A stretch of 39,724 nucleotides of DNA from an uncultured Clostridia bacterium (GTDB taxonomy: Bacteria; Bacillota; Clostridia; Lachnospirales; Anaerotignaceae). The stretch is taken from positions 1 through 39,724 of the forward strand of contig CAMBLO010000022.1 of the NCBI GenBank assembly GCA_945868505.1, in the 5' to 3' direction. Below, one piece after another: positions 1 to 8,340 of the stretch (position 1 is its first letter; each line of letters begins with the position of its first letter). The translations under genes and the position numbers were made by a program. The notes below the pieces were generated by a model. The model ran no database searches. It saw nothing but the letters and a program-made list of their open reading frames with translations, and was not told the DNA's origin.

Positions 1-2
1 TA

Positions 3-35
3 GAAGCGCAGATTGAAGCGGAGAATAAAAAGTGA
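3..35 (+). CDS. 3' end of an upstream gene (partial)
   Basis: Only the last ten codons are inside the window, reading EAQIEAENKK followed by TGA. The charged, helical tail fits many phage early or late proteins, and no function can be assigned. It lies upstream of the terminase genes on the same strand, so it probably belongs to the same prophage. The 170 bases between it and the next gene hold no convincing gene; an 18-codon frame at 146-202 with a weak ribosome binding site is possible but unsupported. Confidence 0.4.
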   Translation, partial: EAQIEAENKK

Positions 36-207
36 CCCCGTAAACGCCGTGAGAGACGTTTTTGAATTGTAGATGTTCAATTCCTTGGGGACAGAATGAA
101 AAACAAAATTAAACGGCTTTTAAAAGGAATTGAAAGGGGTCTCGCATGATGGCAGGCAAGCCTTTCTGCGTCCAAAAACAATCCGACAAAAATGGGAAGT
201 GATATTC

Positions 208-513
208 ATGGAAAAAACGGACTGGAGAAAAGAAGCCAGCCGGCTGTTTTTTGAAGAGAGGAAAAGTATTGTAGAAATTGCCATGATAATCGGTATTTCC
301 AGAAAAAGTATTTCAACATATCTGCAGGAAGTGCCGGGGTATTCTGAAGAACGGCAGCGCAGGAAGTCAGAAAACAGTAAGAGCCGAAAGGAATACCAAA
401 AGACATGGGATAGAAAAAATCGCTCCGGCAGCAGATATACATCAATCAGCAGTGACACGATGCGGAGAGAACATGACTTAGCAGCGTTGATTTTGAGTAG
501 GGAGAGACATTGA
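208..513 (+). CDS. Phage terminase small subunit-like HTH protein
   Basis: A 101-residue protein starting MEKTDWRKEASRLFF. Residues about 6-40 look like a helix-turn-helix (SIVEIAMIIGISRKSISTYL), followed by a basic, Lys/Arg-rich tail. It is followed directly by the large terminase with a TGATG overlap. In phages that position and HTH type belong to the DNA-recognition subunit of the packaging motor (TerS), which binds the pac or cos site and loads DNA onto TerL. I chose ATG 208, preceded by GGGAAGTG, over an upstream in-frame TTG at 130 that has no good spacing. The assignment rests on context plus the HTH; a plain regulator is the alternative. Confidence 0.6.
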   Translation: MEKTDWRKEASRLFFEERKSIVEIAMIIGISRKSISTYLQEVPGYSEERQRRKSENSKSRKEYQKTWDRKNRSGSRYTSISSDTMRREHDLAALILSRERH

Positions 514-1811
514 TGGGGTTTTTAACAGAGTTTAAAGAGGACTTTAATAAAAGAAAAACTGAAGAAATGGTTGTATCCCCTCAGAAGATCGGCTCTTTAA
601 TTGCGCCCACTTTTGCTGAGGTATATGGCGATATTAAAACAGAGGGACATACACACTACTGGTTGAAGGGAGGACGTGGCAGCACGAAATCCTCCTTTAT
701 TTCAATCCAGATGATTTCCGGCATCATGGAAGATCCGAATGCAAATGGTATGGCATTAAGAAAAGTCGGTGTCAACCTGAAGGACAGTGTTTTTGAACAG
801 CTGCAGTGGGCGATATCCGCTCTGGGCGTTGATCCTGACTGGAAGGAACGAAAAAGTCCTCTTGAGCTGGAATACCTCCCGACCGGGCAGCGCATTATCT
901 TCCGTGGTGCAGATGAGCCAAAGAAAATAAAATCAACAAAATTCCGCAAGGGGTATTGCAAATATCTCTGGTACGAAGAAGTAGACGAATTCAGCGGTAT
1001 GGAAGAAATCAGAACGATCAATCAGTCCCTGATGAGGGGCGGGGATCGTTTTTTTGTTTTCTATTCCTTCAACCCTCCCAAAAGCCAGAGAAGCTGGGTA
1101 AACCACGAAATGATGGAAACCAGACCGGATAAGCTGGTGCATCACAGTACCTACCTGGGTGTGCCGCCTGAGTGGCTAGGTGAACAGTTCATCGTGGAAG
1201 CAGAGCATTTGAAAAAAACGAAGCCTGAACAGTACCAGCATGAATATATGGGTGAAGTGATCGGTACAGGAGCAGAAGTATTCCAGAACCTGACGCTGCG
1301 AACGATTTCTGATGAGGAAATCCGCCGCTTTGACAGAATCGCAAGGGGACTTGACTGGGGCTATGCTTCCGATCCGCTGCATTATACGGTGAACCACTAC
1401 GATAAGACACGCCGCAGGCTGTATATTTTCTTTGAAATCCATAAGGTTGGTCTGAGCAACAGAAAGGCTGCAGAGCTGATTAAAAAAGAAAACAAGTATA
1501 ATCGTGAAATTACCTGTGATAGTGCTGAACCGAAATCCATTGCGGAAATGCGTGATTATGGACTGAGGGTGATTGGTGCGAAAAAGGGTGTTGACAGTGT
1601 GGAATATGGCATCAAGTGGCTGCAGGATCTGGAAGAGATTATTATTGACCCGCAGCGTTGCCCTCATACTGCGGAGGAATTCAATAAGTACGAACTGGAA
1701 AAAGACAAATACGGAGAATTCAAGGCAGGATTCCCCGATAAGAATAACCATAGTATTGATGCTACCCGCTACAGTCGTGAAAATGAAATGCGTAAGGTAC
1801 GCATCAGGTAG
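513..1811 (+). CDS. terL: Phage terminase large subunit (PBSX XtmB family)
   Basis: The ATPase-nuclease motor that pumps phage DNA into the prohead. The Walker A loop is at about residues 53-61 (GGRGSTKSS). The Walker B-like segment is WYEEVDEF at about 150. The C-terminal RNase H-like nuclease begins near GLDWGYASDP, with further acidic residues at TCDSAEPKS and NNHSIDATRY. Length (432 aa) is normal for the Terminase_3/PBSX family. ATG 513 overlaps the stop of the small subunit gene, so the two are translationally coupled. It opens the late structural operon. All motifs are intact, so the packaging module itself is not visibly degraded. Confidence 0.95.
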   Translation: MGFLTEFKEDFNKRKTEEMVVSPQKIGSLIAPTFAEVYGDIKTEGHTHYWLKGGRGSTKSSFISIQMISGIMEDPNANGMALRKVGVNLKDSVFEQLQWAISALGVDPDWKERKSPLELEYLPTGQRIIFRGADEPKKIKSTKFRKGYCKYLWYEEVDEFSGMEEIRTINQSLMRGGDRFFVFYSFNPPKSQRSWVNHEMMETRPDKLVHHSTYLGVPPEWLGEQFIVEAEHLKKTKPEQYQHEYMGEVIGTGAEVFQNLTLRTISDEEIRRFDRIARGLDWGYASDPLHYTVNHYDKTRRRLYIFFEIHKVGLSNRKAAELIKKENKYNREITCDSAEPKSIAEMRDYGLRVIGAKKGVDSVEYGIKWLQDLEEIIIDPQRCPHTAEEFNKYELEKDKYGEFKAGFPDKNNHSIDATRYSRENEMRKVRIR

Positions 1812-1823
1812 GACGGTGACAAT

Positions 1824-3338
1824 ATGATGACAGAAACCGATTTGATCAATATGAAGATATCCGCCGGAAAAGTGATTTCGGAAAGTGATATCATCCGGCA
1901 GCTGATTCAAGAGGATTTGCAGGATATCCAGAAGCAGCGGATGTTGGAGGGCAAAAGATACTACGAGGCAGAGCATGACGTTCGGAAGCATAACTTCTCC
2001 TCCAGCGTTGTATCGGAAACAGAGGATGGAGAATGCGAAGCTGCAGATAAGATGGTTTCATTCCGAAATCCAAACCGAAGCAACCATCACTGTGTACATA
2101 CCTTTCATAGGGTGCTGGTAGATCAGAAGGTTTCCTATCTGCTGGGTAAGGAGCCTACGGTATCGGTTTTAGGAGCAGATTCTGATCCACAGCTGCAGAT
2201 ATATGAAGCATTTCTAAACCGGATTTGTGATGAGCGTTTTAACGATGCTTTTTTTGATTTGGCGGTTGGTGCAAGCAATAAAGGATACGAAGTTCTCCAT
2301 GTGTATTATGACGATATGGGGGAGTTGAGATATTGTATCACTCCGGCAGAGGAGTGCATTTTGATTTATGACACAAATTATCAGGATACGCTGCTGCAGG
2401 TAATCCGCTACTATAACATCATCCAGATAAAGAATGGCAAAAAATATGTCCGGAAAAAGGTAGAATGGTGGACGGCAGAGGATGTTACCTATTATATTCA
2501 GAATGAAAATGATATGTATTTGCTGGACAGCAGCGAGGTATATAATCCTTCTCCCCATTGGTGGGAGATTTTAAAGCGTGATGGTGCTGAGGTGAAAAAA
2601 GAAGCCCATCACTGGGGCAGAGTACCGTTTGTAGTTTTGGAGAATAACCGGGAGCGCAGCAATGATCTGGCACCTATCAAAGATTTGATTGATGCGTATG
2701 ATCTGCTGAGTTCTGATGGTACCAATAATTTCCTCGATTTGGTGGATTTATACTGGGTCATTCAGGGATACGGCGGCGAAGCGGCCAGTGCAATCGCAAA
2801 GAAGCTGAAAATCAATAAAGCGGTGAATATCAGCGATTCCAGCGGGCGGGTAGAGGCCAAACAGGTAGAGTTATCCGCAGAGGGACGATTGGAATGGATG
2901 AAAATGCTCCGCAGGGACATTTACCATCTGGGTATGGGGATTGATGTAGATGCAGAAACCTTTGGCTCTGCACCCTCCGGTGTTGCGCTGAAGTTCCGCT
3001 ATGCACAGCTTGATCTGAAGGCCAATAAGATGATTCCAAAATTGAAACGTGCAATCAAAGAATTATTGTGGTTTGTTACGGATGACTATAACCGCCGGTA
3101 TGGAACAGCGTATGACTATGAACTGATTTCTGTTGTGCTGACAAAATCTTTGATTACAAATGACTATGAAACAGTTCAGATGATTAACCTTTCAAAAGGG
3201 GTAGTCAGTGATGATACACTTCTGGCACATCATCCTTTTGTTGATGATGTGAACACAGAGAAGGTTGCCCTTCAGGAGCAGGAGGAAAAAGAACTGCAGG
3301 GCTATGGCGATTACAAAGGCTTCGGTGATGGTGCATGA
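1824..3338 (+). CDS. Phage portal protein, SPP1 family
   Basis: A 504-residue portal that would form the dodecameric DNA gate at one capsid vertex and dock the terminase. Recognised by overall composition and by typical segments: the N-terminal VRKHNF region, YLLGKEPTVSV, the clip region with WWTAEDVTYYI, the VPFVVLENN strand, PIKDLIDAYD, and GSAPSGVALKFRY near residue 390. The last is highly typical of SPP1 gp6-like portals. It sits between terminase and the MuF head protein, as expected. Two adjacent ATGs (1824 and 1827) are possible. Its last codon overlaps the next start (ATGA). Confidence 0.93.
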   Translation: MMTETDLINMKISAGKVISESDIIRQLIQEDLQDIQKQRMLEGKRYYEAEHDVRKHNFSSSVVSETEDGECEAADKMVSFRNPNRSNHHCVHTFHRVLVDQKVSYLLGKEPTVSVLGADSDPQLQIYEAFLNRICDERFNDAFFDLAVGASNKGYEVLHVYYDDMGELRYCITPAEECILIYDTNYQDTLLQVIRYYNIIQIKNGKKYVRKKVEWWTAEDVTYYIQNENDMYLLDSSEVYNPSPHWWEILKRDGAEVKKEAHHWGRVPFVVLENNRERSNDLAPIKDLIDAYDLLSSDGTNNFLDLVDLYWVIQGYGGEAASAIAKKLKINKAVNISDSSGRVEAKQVELSAEGRLEWMKMLRRDIYHLGMGIDVDAETFGSAPSGVALKFRYAQLDLKANKMIPKLKRAIKELLWFVTDDYNRRYGTAYDYELISVVLTKSLITNDYETVQMINLSKGVVSDDTLLAHHPFVDDVNTEKVALQEQEEKELQGYGDYKGFGDGA

Positions 3339-5011
3339 GAAGCGGTGAATACTGGAAGGAGCGCATGGAGCTTCTGCAGGAGAACCTGATGCAGAAAGCA
3401 GATGCACTTGTGCCGGAGCTGGAGCAGGCATACCAAAGTGCCGAAAATAATATTCAGAAGGAAATAGAATCATTCTATCAGCGTTATGCCCAGGAGGAAA
3501 AAATCTCTTTTGCAGAGGCAAAGCAAAACTTAACCTCACTTGAGAGAAAGCATTTGGACATGAGCCTGCAGCAATATATCAGAGTTGCACAGGATGCGGA
3601 TGCAGATCCCCAATGGATCAAGGCGTTGGAGAAAATTTCGATGAGAAGAAGAATCAATCGATTGGAAGCCTTGAAGCTGCAGATACGGCAGCAGATAGAA
3701 ATTTTGGCAGGACATAAATCTTCCGGGTTGACAAAGACATTGGGGGAGATTTTTGAAGAAGGGTTTTACAGAACTACTTACGAGATTCAGAAAGGTCTTG
3801 GGGTTGGCACAGAATTTTCCACACTGGATGTCAGAAAAATCAATACAGTTCTGGCAAAGCCGTGGAGTCCTGATGGAGAGAGTTTTTCTCAGCGGATTTG
3901 GAAGGATCGTGCGAAGCTGCTGCATGAAATGGATACAACGCTTACTGAGGGCATTATCACGGGTGCTTCGCCGCAGCGGATCATCACTAGGATGCAAAAA
4001 GCCTTGGGAAGTTCCAGAAATGTTACGGGGAGATTAGTATTGAGTGAGGGTGCAGCCTTTTCTTCAATCGCCCGGAAAGAAAGCTATAATCAGCTGAAAG
4101 TAGAGGAATATCAATATTTGGCTACATTGGATGGTTCTCCATGCAGCAGGTGTACTGCCAGAGACTTGAAGGTTTTTCCTCTGGCGGATTATGCGATCGG
4201 GGTGACAGCTCCGCCGCTGCATCCATTCTGCAGATGTACAACAGTTCCTTATTTTAAGGATGAATTTTCATCAGGAGGCCAAAGGGCCGCACGCAATGAA
4301 AAAGGCAAGGTATATTACATTCCTGAAGATATGACCTATGGAGAATGGAAAAAGGCATTTGTAGATGGTAAAAAAGAAAGACTTAAAGGTGCGAAGATTC
4401 CTGAATTCAGTGGACAAAAGATGCAACAGTCTTATCAGAGTTTTTTGGATATGCTAGATCATTCGGAAGGTAATGAAGGAGTGATCCAAAGACTTAGGTT
4501 GTATGGCGAAACAACAGATTTTGTGGTAAATACAGATTTGGATGTTGCATTTGCGTACAACTTTGGAGAAGATAATATTCAATATAATCCAAAATCAGAG
4601 AAATTTGGGTTATATAATATGAATTATGTTCAAGTTCATGAGTTATCCCACAGAATGGATATACTAGAATATCATTCATGGGAAAACGGTAAATTTGTTG
4701 ATGCAGTTGATATTTGTAGAAAAAAACTGTACACTATGTTTGAGGAAAGCGGAGATGAGTTTTCAGATTTCCTTGAAAAATATGCAGATAATCCTTCGGT
4801 TTCAGATATCATCAGTGCATTATCTGAAGGTGAGTTCAATGAATGGATCAGTTATAAGCATGATAAAAAGTACTGGAAGGCATTTGATGGTCTGATGGTT
4901 TACCTTGAGGTTTTCGCAAATGTTGTCAGCATTGATATAGAGGGAGATAGAACAGTTTTTTCTGGGCTGCTGGAAGAATTGTATGAAGCGTATAAGGATG
5001 TGGTATCGTGA
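3335..5011 (+). CDS. MuF head morphogenesis protein fused to a HELSH metallopeptidase-like toxin domain
   Basis: A 558-residue two-part protein. Residues 1-305 are a phage Mu gpF-like minor capsid protein: a coiled-coil N-terminus, then the MuF domain with CSRC (270-273) and the HPFCRC motif near residue 299. A linker follows. The C-terminal 200 residues are unrelated to capsid proteins and carry HELSH at 435-439 (VQVHELSHRMD), a zincin HExxH signature, followed by a Glu/Asp-rich helical tail. Temperate phages are known to carry polymorphic toxin domains fused to MuF. The toxin is thought to be packaged in or released with the virion. Calling this domain a secreted peptidase toxin is inference. 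The overlapping small downstream gene fits an immunity protein. Confidence 0.85.
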   Translation: MRSGEYWKERMELLQENLMQKADALVPELEQAYQSAENNIQKEIESFYQRYAQEEKISFAEAKQNLTSLERKHLDMSLQQYIRVAQDADADPQWIKALEKISMRRRINRLEALKLQIRQQIEILAGHKSSGLTKTLGEIFEEGFYRTTYEIQKGLGVGTEFSTLDVRKINTVLAKPWSPDGESFSQRIWKDRAKLLHEMDTTLTEGIITGASPQRIITRMQKALGSSRNVTGRLVLSEGAAFSSIARKESYNQLKVEEYQYLATLDGSPCSRCTARDLKVFPLADYAIGVTAPPLHPFCRCTTVPYFKDEFSSGGQRAARNEKGKVYYIPEDMTYGEWKKAFVDGKKERLKGAKIPEFSGQKMQQSYQSFLDMLDHSEGNEGVIQRLRLYGETTDFVVNTDLDVAFAYNFGEDNIQYNPKSEKFGLYNMNYVQVHELSHRMDILEYHSWENGKFVDAVDICRKKLYTMFEESGDEFSDFLEKYADNPSVSDIISALSEGEFNEWISYKHDKKYWKAFDGLMVYLEVFANVVSIDIEGDRTVFSGLLEELYEAYKDVVS

Positions 5012-5250
5012 AAGAATTGTTAGAGTACTTGCAGAAAGATGAAGAACTTCTGGAATTAAAGAAAGAGTGGGAACAAAAATTTTCAGAATGTTTTCCTGGG
5101 TATAACTATGATGAATTTAACGGTATCAAGGATTATAAGAAGCAAATAAAGAAAGCTTTGGATGCAAATAATCCCAGATTGGCATTTAGAAAAGTGACAA
5201 AATTAGATGCACTTTTTGAAAAAGGTTTCTTTGATAAAAGACGTAAATAA
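5008..5250 (+). CDS. Candidate immunity protein for the MuF-linked toxin
   Basis: An 80-residue, strongly charged, mostly helical protein starting at GTG 5008 and overlapping the stop of the MuF fusion gene (GTGA). It ends with a Lys/Arg-rich tail (GFFDKRRK). There is no signal peptide or membrane segment, so it would act in the cytosol. Position, size and translational coupling to a polymorphic toxin are the usual layout of a dedicated immunity gene. No sequence family is recognised, so the function is inferred from context only. A strong terminator follows directly. Confidence 0.6.
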   Translation: MKELLEYLQKDEELLELKKEWEQKFSECFPGYNYDEFNGIKDYKKQIKKALDANNPRLAFRKVTKLDALFEKGFFDKRRK

Positions 5251-5260
5251 TACGATTCAT

Positions 5261-5290
5261 AAAAATAACACCTCAAAAGGTGTTATTTTT
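5261..5290. terminator. Bidirectional intrinsic terminator between immunity gene and moron
   Basis: A perfect 12-13 bp inverted repeat (arm AAAAATAACACC, loop TCAAAA, arm GGTGTTATTTTT), A-rich on one side and T-rich on the other, so it works as a terminator in both directions. It separates the plus-strand toxin/immunity genes from the convergent minus-strand gene. Confidence 0.85.
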
Positions 5291-5302
5291 ATACTTGTAA
5301 AT

Positions 5303-5650
5303 TTAGAACATACCACGAACGAAGGACTTGTAAATTTTTTCGTCTACTTCAATCAAACTATTTTTACCATCCTTGAACCGGATGGCGATAGTAACAATGC
5401 TTTTATTTTTGGCAGAGAGACCAGCCAGCATACCAACCGGACCAAGCAAGGCTGCACCAATAGCACCACGAGCTATGCCACTAGCAGCACTTTTGCGAGT
5501 ATCTTCCGTAATGACATCATAGATATCAATGCTGAATTTATCTAAAAGAATATAGTTTTGACGGTCTAAGAAAATTTGGACAACGCCGCCTACGTTAGTA
5601 ATGCCTTTTCCTACATAATCACCGGCGATAACCATATTTTTTGCACCCAT
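5303..5650 (-). CDS. Moron-like small protein with glycine-rich hairpin segment, unknown function
   Basis: A 115-residue protein read against the late operon. Its middle holds a Gly/Ala/Leu-rich stretch (GIARGAIGAALLGPVGMLAG) that looks like a glycine zipper or membrane-associated hairpin. Beta-rich flanks surround it (KSIVTIAIRFKDGKNSLIEV), recalling small bacterial PH-like or SHOCT-linked proteins. The start has a good GGAGGTG site. It has its own consensus promoter and a terminator, so it can be expressed in the lysogen while late genes are silent. A cargo or superinfection-exclusion role is plausible but unproven. I do not recognise a named family. Confidence 0.75.
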   Translation of the reverse strand: MGAKNMVIAGDYVGKGITNVGGVVQIFLDRQNYILLDKFSIDIYDVITEDTRKSAASGIARGAIGAALLGPVGMLAGLSAKNKSIVTIAIRFKDGKNSLIEVDEKIYKSFVRGMF

Positions 5651-5682
5651 AGTAATGCACCTCCAACTTAAATATATGAAAT

Positions 5683-5712
5683 ATTATAGCAAGGGCTCAT
5701 AAAATATGTCAA
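5683..5712 (-). promoter_or_regulatory. Sigma-A promoter of the moron
   Basis: Read on the minus strand: TTGACA, 18 bases, TATAAT, with both hexamers perfect. The -10 lies about 33 bases before the moron start codon. No comparable promoter is seen within the flanking late genes. Confidence 0.85.
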
Positions 5713-5726
5713 TGGAGGTAGTATAT

Positions 5727-5745
5727 AGGCGGATTTCGCCTTTTT
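5727..5745 (+). terminator. Short hairpin with T-run upstream of scaffold gene
   Basis: AGGCG, loop GATTT, CGCCT followed by TTTT. It is weak (5 bp) and may be an attenuator or a remnant of the insertion that carried the moron. Confidence 0.4.
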
Positions 5746-5817
5746 AAATTGTCTTGACACAGACGTTAAACAGGTCTTTTTTTAGTGGAAGAAATCAGGA
5801 AGGAGCGAGCAATCATT

Positions 5818-6345
5818 ATGAAAAAAGAAGAATTTTTGAAACTGGGTCTTACAGAGGAACAGGCAGCAGCCGCTGCGGAGGCCAGTCAGAAGGAGCTTGA
5901 GGGTTTTGTGACAAAAGAACAGTATCAGGCTTTGGAGACACAGCTGGCCGAGAGGAATAATGACATCACCAAGCTGAAGGAGGCAGCGGGTGAAGATACC
6001 AAATGGAAAGAGAAATTCAATGATCTCGAAGAAAAGTATAAAACTGAAACCGAAAAATTTAATAAAAAAATGGCTGATGCTGCAAAAAACAATGCAGTGG
6101 ATATGGCAATCATGGCTGCCGGCGGTAAAAATGCCAAGGCAATTAAGGCTCTCCTGGATCTGGATAAAGTCACTCTGAAGGAAGATGGTACACTGGAGGG
6201 GTTGGATCTGAAAGGCCTGAAGGAAAGTGACGGATACCTGTTTACACAGGAGACAACAGAAATCAAGGGCACGGGTGCAGCGAAAGGCGCAGGTGCAGGC
6301 ACAGCCGGTGTAGCAGAAACATTTGAAAAAGCAGTAATGGGCTAA
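5818..6345 (+). CDS. Phage scaffold protein (GP20-like)
   Basis: A 175-residue, highly charged coiled-coil protein starting MKKEEFLKLGLTEEQ. An N-terminal helix (EEFLKLGLTEEQAAAAAEAS) and a long Lys/Glu-rich coiled coil in the middle are typical of Phage_GP20 capsid scaffolds. Such scaffolds direct prohead assembly and are then removed. ATG 5818 is preceded by AGGAAGGAG; the in-frame GTG at 5785 is not needed. It lies directly before the major capsid gene, the standard place for a scaffold. Confidence 0.88.
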   Translation: MKKEEFLKLGLTEEQAAAAAEASQKELEGFVTKEQYQALETQLAERNNDITKLKEAAGEDTKWKEKFNDLEEKYKTETEKFNKKMADAAKNNAVDMAIMAAGGKNAKAIKALLDLDKVTLKEDGTLEGLDLKGLKESDGYLFTQETTEIKGTGAAKGAGAGTAGVAETFEKAVMG

Positions 6346-6365
6346 GATAAAAGGAGGAAAACAGT

Positions 6366-7283
6366 ATGGCTATCAACACGTTAGAGTATGCAAAAATTTT
6401 CATGGGCACGTTGGACAAGCAGCTTCTTGAAGGCGCAACCTCCGGGTGGATGGAGGCAAATGCAGGACAGGTAATTTACAATGGAGGCAATGAGGTTAAA
6501 GTACCCAAGATTACAACAAGCGGTCTGGGGGATTATGACAGGGAGGCCGGCTTTAAAAAAGGTGCGGTCACTCTGGCATATGAAACTATGAAAATGACGC
6601 AGGACAGAGGCAGAACCTTCCATCTGGACGCTATGGATGTAAATGAAACGAATTTTGTTGCATCTGCGGGTAATGTACTTGGTGAATTCCAGAGAACACA
6701 GGTGATTCCTGAGATTGATGCCTACCGCTACAGCAAGATTGCAGCGGAAGCGGAAGCGAAAGGTATTGTTACTACAGGTGTGGTAACAGATGCAAATATT
6801 CTGGCTATGCTGATGAACGATATCGCAAAAATCAGAGACAAGGTTGGCGAGGGTGTTGAATTGGTTATCACAATGTCCGGGCTGATCTCTCCTCTGCTGA
6901 GCCAGACGAAAGATATTCAGAAAATCGTTGATACGGCAGATTTCAAAAAGGGTGAGTTGAGCCTCAAGGTGAGAGCTATCGACAACTGCCCTATCATTGT
7001 GGTACCTTCGGCCAGAATGAAAACAGAATACACTTTTTATGATGGCGAAACAGTTGGTCAGGAGGCAGGCGGCTTCAAGGCAACGGAAGCTGCAAAGGAT
7101 ATTAACTGGATTATCACGCCCAGAAATGCTCCTATGGCGGTATCCAAAACGGATATTACTCGCATTTTTGATCCTATGACCAATCAGCAGGCTCATGCGT
7201 GGAAGATTGATTACCGCAAATATCATGATCTGTGGATGAAAGAAAGCAATTTGGCGGCAACTCTGGTGAATAGAGAAGAATAA
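6366..7283 (+). CDS. Major capsid protein
   Basis: A 305-residue protein, MAINTLEYAKIFMGTLDKQL at the start, with the pattern of clostridial phage capsid proteins (N-terminal helix, VKVPKITTSGLGDYDR, repeated mixed strand/helix, and IIVVPSARMKTEYTFYDG near residue 215). It would form the icosahedral shell with an HK97-type fold; the fold is inferred from family knowledge, not seen. A strong AAAGGAGG site precedes it, as expected for the most abundant virion protein. It lies between the scaffold and connector genes. Confidence 0.9.
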   Translation: MAINTLEYAKIFMGTLDKQLLEGATSGWMEANAGQVIYNGGNEVKVPKITTSGLGDYDREAGFKKGAVTLAYETMKMTQDRGRTFHLDAMDVNETNFVASAGNVLGEFQRTQVIPEIDAYRYSKIAAEAEAKGIVTTGVVTDANILAMLMNDIAKIRDKVGEGVELVITMSGLISPLLSQTKDIQKIVDTADFKKGELSLKVRAIDNCPIIVVPSARMKTEYTFYDGETVGQEAGGFKATEAAKDINWIITPRNAPMAVSKTDITRIFDPMTNQQAHAWKIDYRKYHDLWMKESNLAATLVNREE

Positions 7284-7297
7284 GGAGGTTTCATACC

Positions 7298-7639
7298 ATG
7301 TACAGACTGAAAAGGTTGAACGTAGTAAAAGAAACAAATTCTGCAGTGACAAGGGATCGTCTGATTGAGCAGGGTTTTTCCCTGGTTCCCAGTGCAGAGG
7401 AAACTCCTGCTGTGGTAGAGGAAGAAACGGATTATGAGGATGATGATAAGCCTCTGGAAAAAATGACGATTTCCGAACTGAAGGAATGTGCGGAGAAGAA
7501 TCACATCAATATTTCCGGTTTAAAGACAAAAGCGGATATTTTGGCAGCGATTCAGGCGGCTGCACCGGAAGCTTCCCCTGAAGATGGTCAGGACATTGTT
7601 GTAGATGATCAGGAAGGTGCTGCAGATGACAATGACTGA
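7298..7639 (+). CDS. Phage head protein with SAP/Rho-N-like helix-extended-helix domain
   Basis: A 113-residue acidic protein. The N-terminus (MYRLKRLNVVKETNSAVTRDRLIEQGFSL) resembles small head proteins that follow the capsid gene. An acidic linker leads to residues about 50-85, KMTISELKECAEKNHINIS-GLKTKADILAAI, which has the helix-extended loop-helix pattern of SAP/HeH/Rho-N nucleic acid-binding domains. The tail is Asp/Glu-rich. It may sit at the capsid-DNA interface or act as a decoration protein; this is inference. Confidence 0.7.
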   Translation: MYRLKRLNVVKETNSAVTRDRLIEQGFSLVPSAEETPAVVEEETDYEDDDKPLEKMTISELKECAEKNHINISGLKTKADILAAIQAAAPEASPEDGQDIVVDDQEGAADDND

Positions 7640-7973
7640 AAGGGTTACTCTGCTGAATAAACTGGTTGGCGACGAAGCTGATCCTGAGATTCTTCAGTTT
7701 ATTTTGGAAAAATGTCAGGATATGATCTTAAACTACTGCAGAATAAAGGAATTGCCGGCTGCTTTGGAAAATGTACTTATCAATATGTGTGTTGATCTGT
7801 ATCGGGCGGAGCAGCTTGGAAAATCGCAAGTGACAGGGGCAGTGAAAAGTGTCACAGAAGGCGATGTTTCGGTTACATATACCTCGGCAACGAATGTTTC
7901 TGAAAATAAAGGAATGGAATTTCTGAAGGATTATACAAAACAGTTGGATCGTTATCGCAGAATGGGATGGTGA
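7626..7973 (+). CDS. Head-tail connector protein (gp6-like, Phage_connect_1)
   Basis: A 115-residue helical protein with the pattern of gp6-like adaptors: DEADPEILQFILEKCQDMILNYC near the N-terminus and a second helical part ending in DRYRRMGW. Adaptors form a ring below the portal and close the head. I chose ATG 7626, six bases after GGAAGGTG, although ATG 7632 is also possible. It overlaps the previous gene by 14 bases, consistent with coupled translation. Confidence 0.78.
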   Translation: MTMTERVTLLNKLVGDEADPEILQFILEKCQDMILNYCRIKELPAALENVLINMCVDLYRAEQLGKSQVTGAVKSVTEGDVSVTYTSATNVSENKGMEFLKDYTKQLDRYRRMGW

Positions 7974-7977
7974 TGTA

Positions 7978-8340
7978 ATGTTTGAAGATCTGAAAGGAGC
8001 CGTTGCATCCTTATATGAAGGGAGAATGACGGTATTTGAATACTTGCCGATAAAGAATGAAGAGACCGGAATCACAAGCCATCAGGAAGTGGAAGTGATG
8101 GCAAATATCCCCTGTAGATTGTCATACTCTGATGATGCTGCAGTGACAGAAGGCAATGCAGTAAACGAAAATATCCAGAAAATCAAAGTATTTTTTGCCC
8201 CCGGCATCCATATTAAGCCGGGGAGCAAGCTGCTCATCCGGCAGCACGGAGTCATTGCGGAATACAAATCCAGTGGTATTCCTAAAGTGTATTCCAGTCA
8301 CACAGAGGTGAATTTGGAATATTTCGACAGGTGGACGTAA
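7978..8340 (+). CDS. Phage head-tail joining protein (XkdH/YqbH-like)
   Basis: A 120-residue, beta-rich protein. Position two genes after the capsid and size match the YqbH/XkdH stopper-type proteins of PBSX-like phages. Segments such as EVEVMANIPCRLSYS and IKVFFAPGIHIKPGSKLLIRQ are typical of this group. It would form part of the neck. Its stop overlaps the next start by one base. Confidence 0.75.
   Translation: MFEDLKGAVASLYEGRMTVFEYLPIKNEETGITSHQEVEVMANIPCRLSYSDDAAVTEGNAVNENIQKIKVFFAPGIHIKPGSKLLIRQHGVIAEYKSSGIPKVYSSHTEVNLEYFDRWT

Noticed and set aside
146..202. 18-codon ORF upstream of the small terminase gene
   Set aside because: Too short and with only a poor ribosome site; no independent support.
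5754..5783. TTGACA-like promoter before the scaffold gene
   Set aside because: The sequence TTGACA at about 5,754 has no matching -10 at a normal distance; the T-run that follows looks more like a weak hairpin tail.
6381..7352. 323-codon open frame on the minus strand
   Set aside because: Antisense to the well-supported major capsid gene with no family match.
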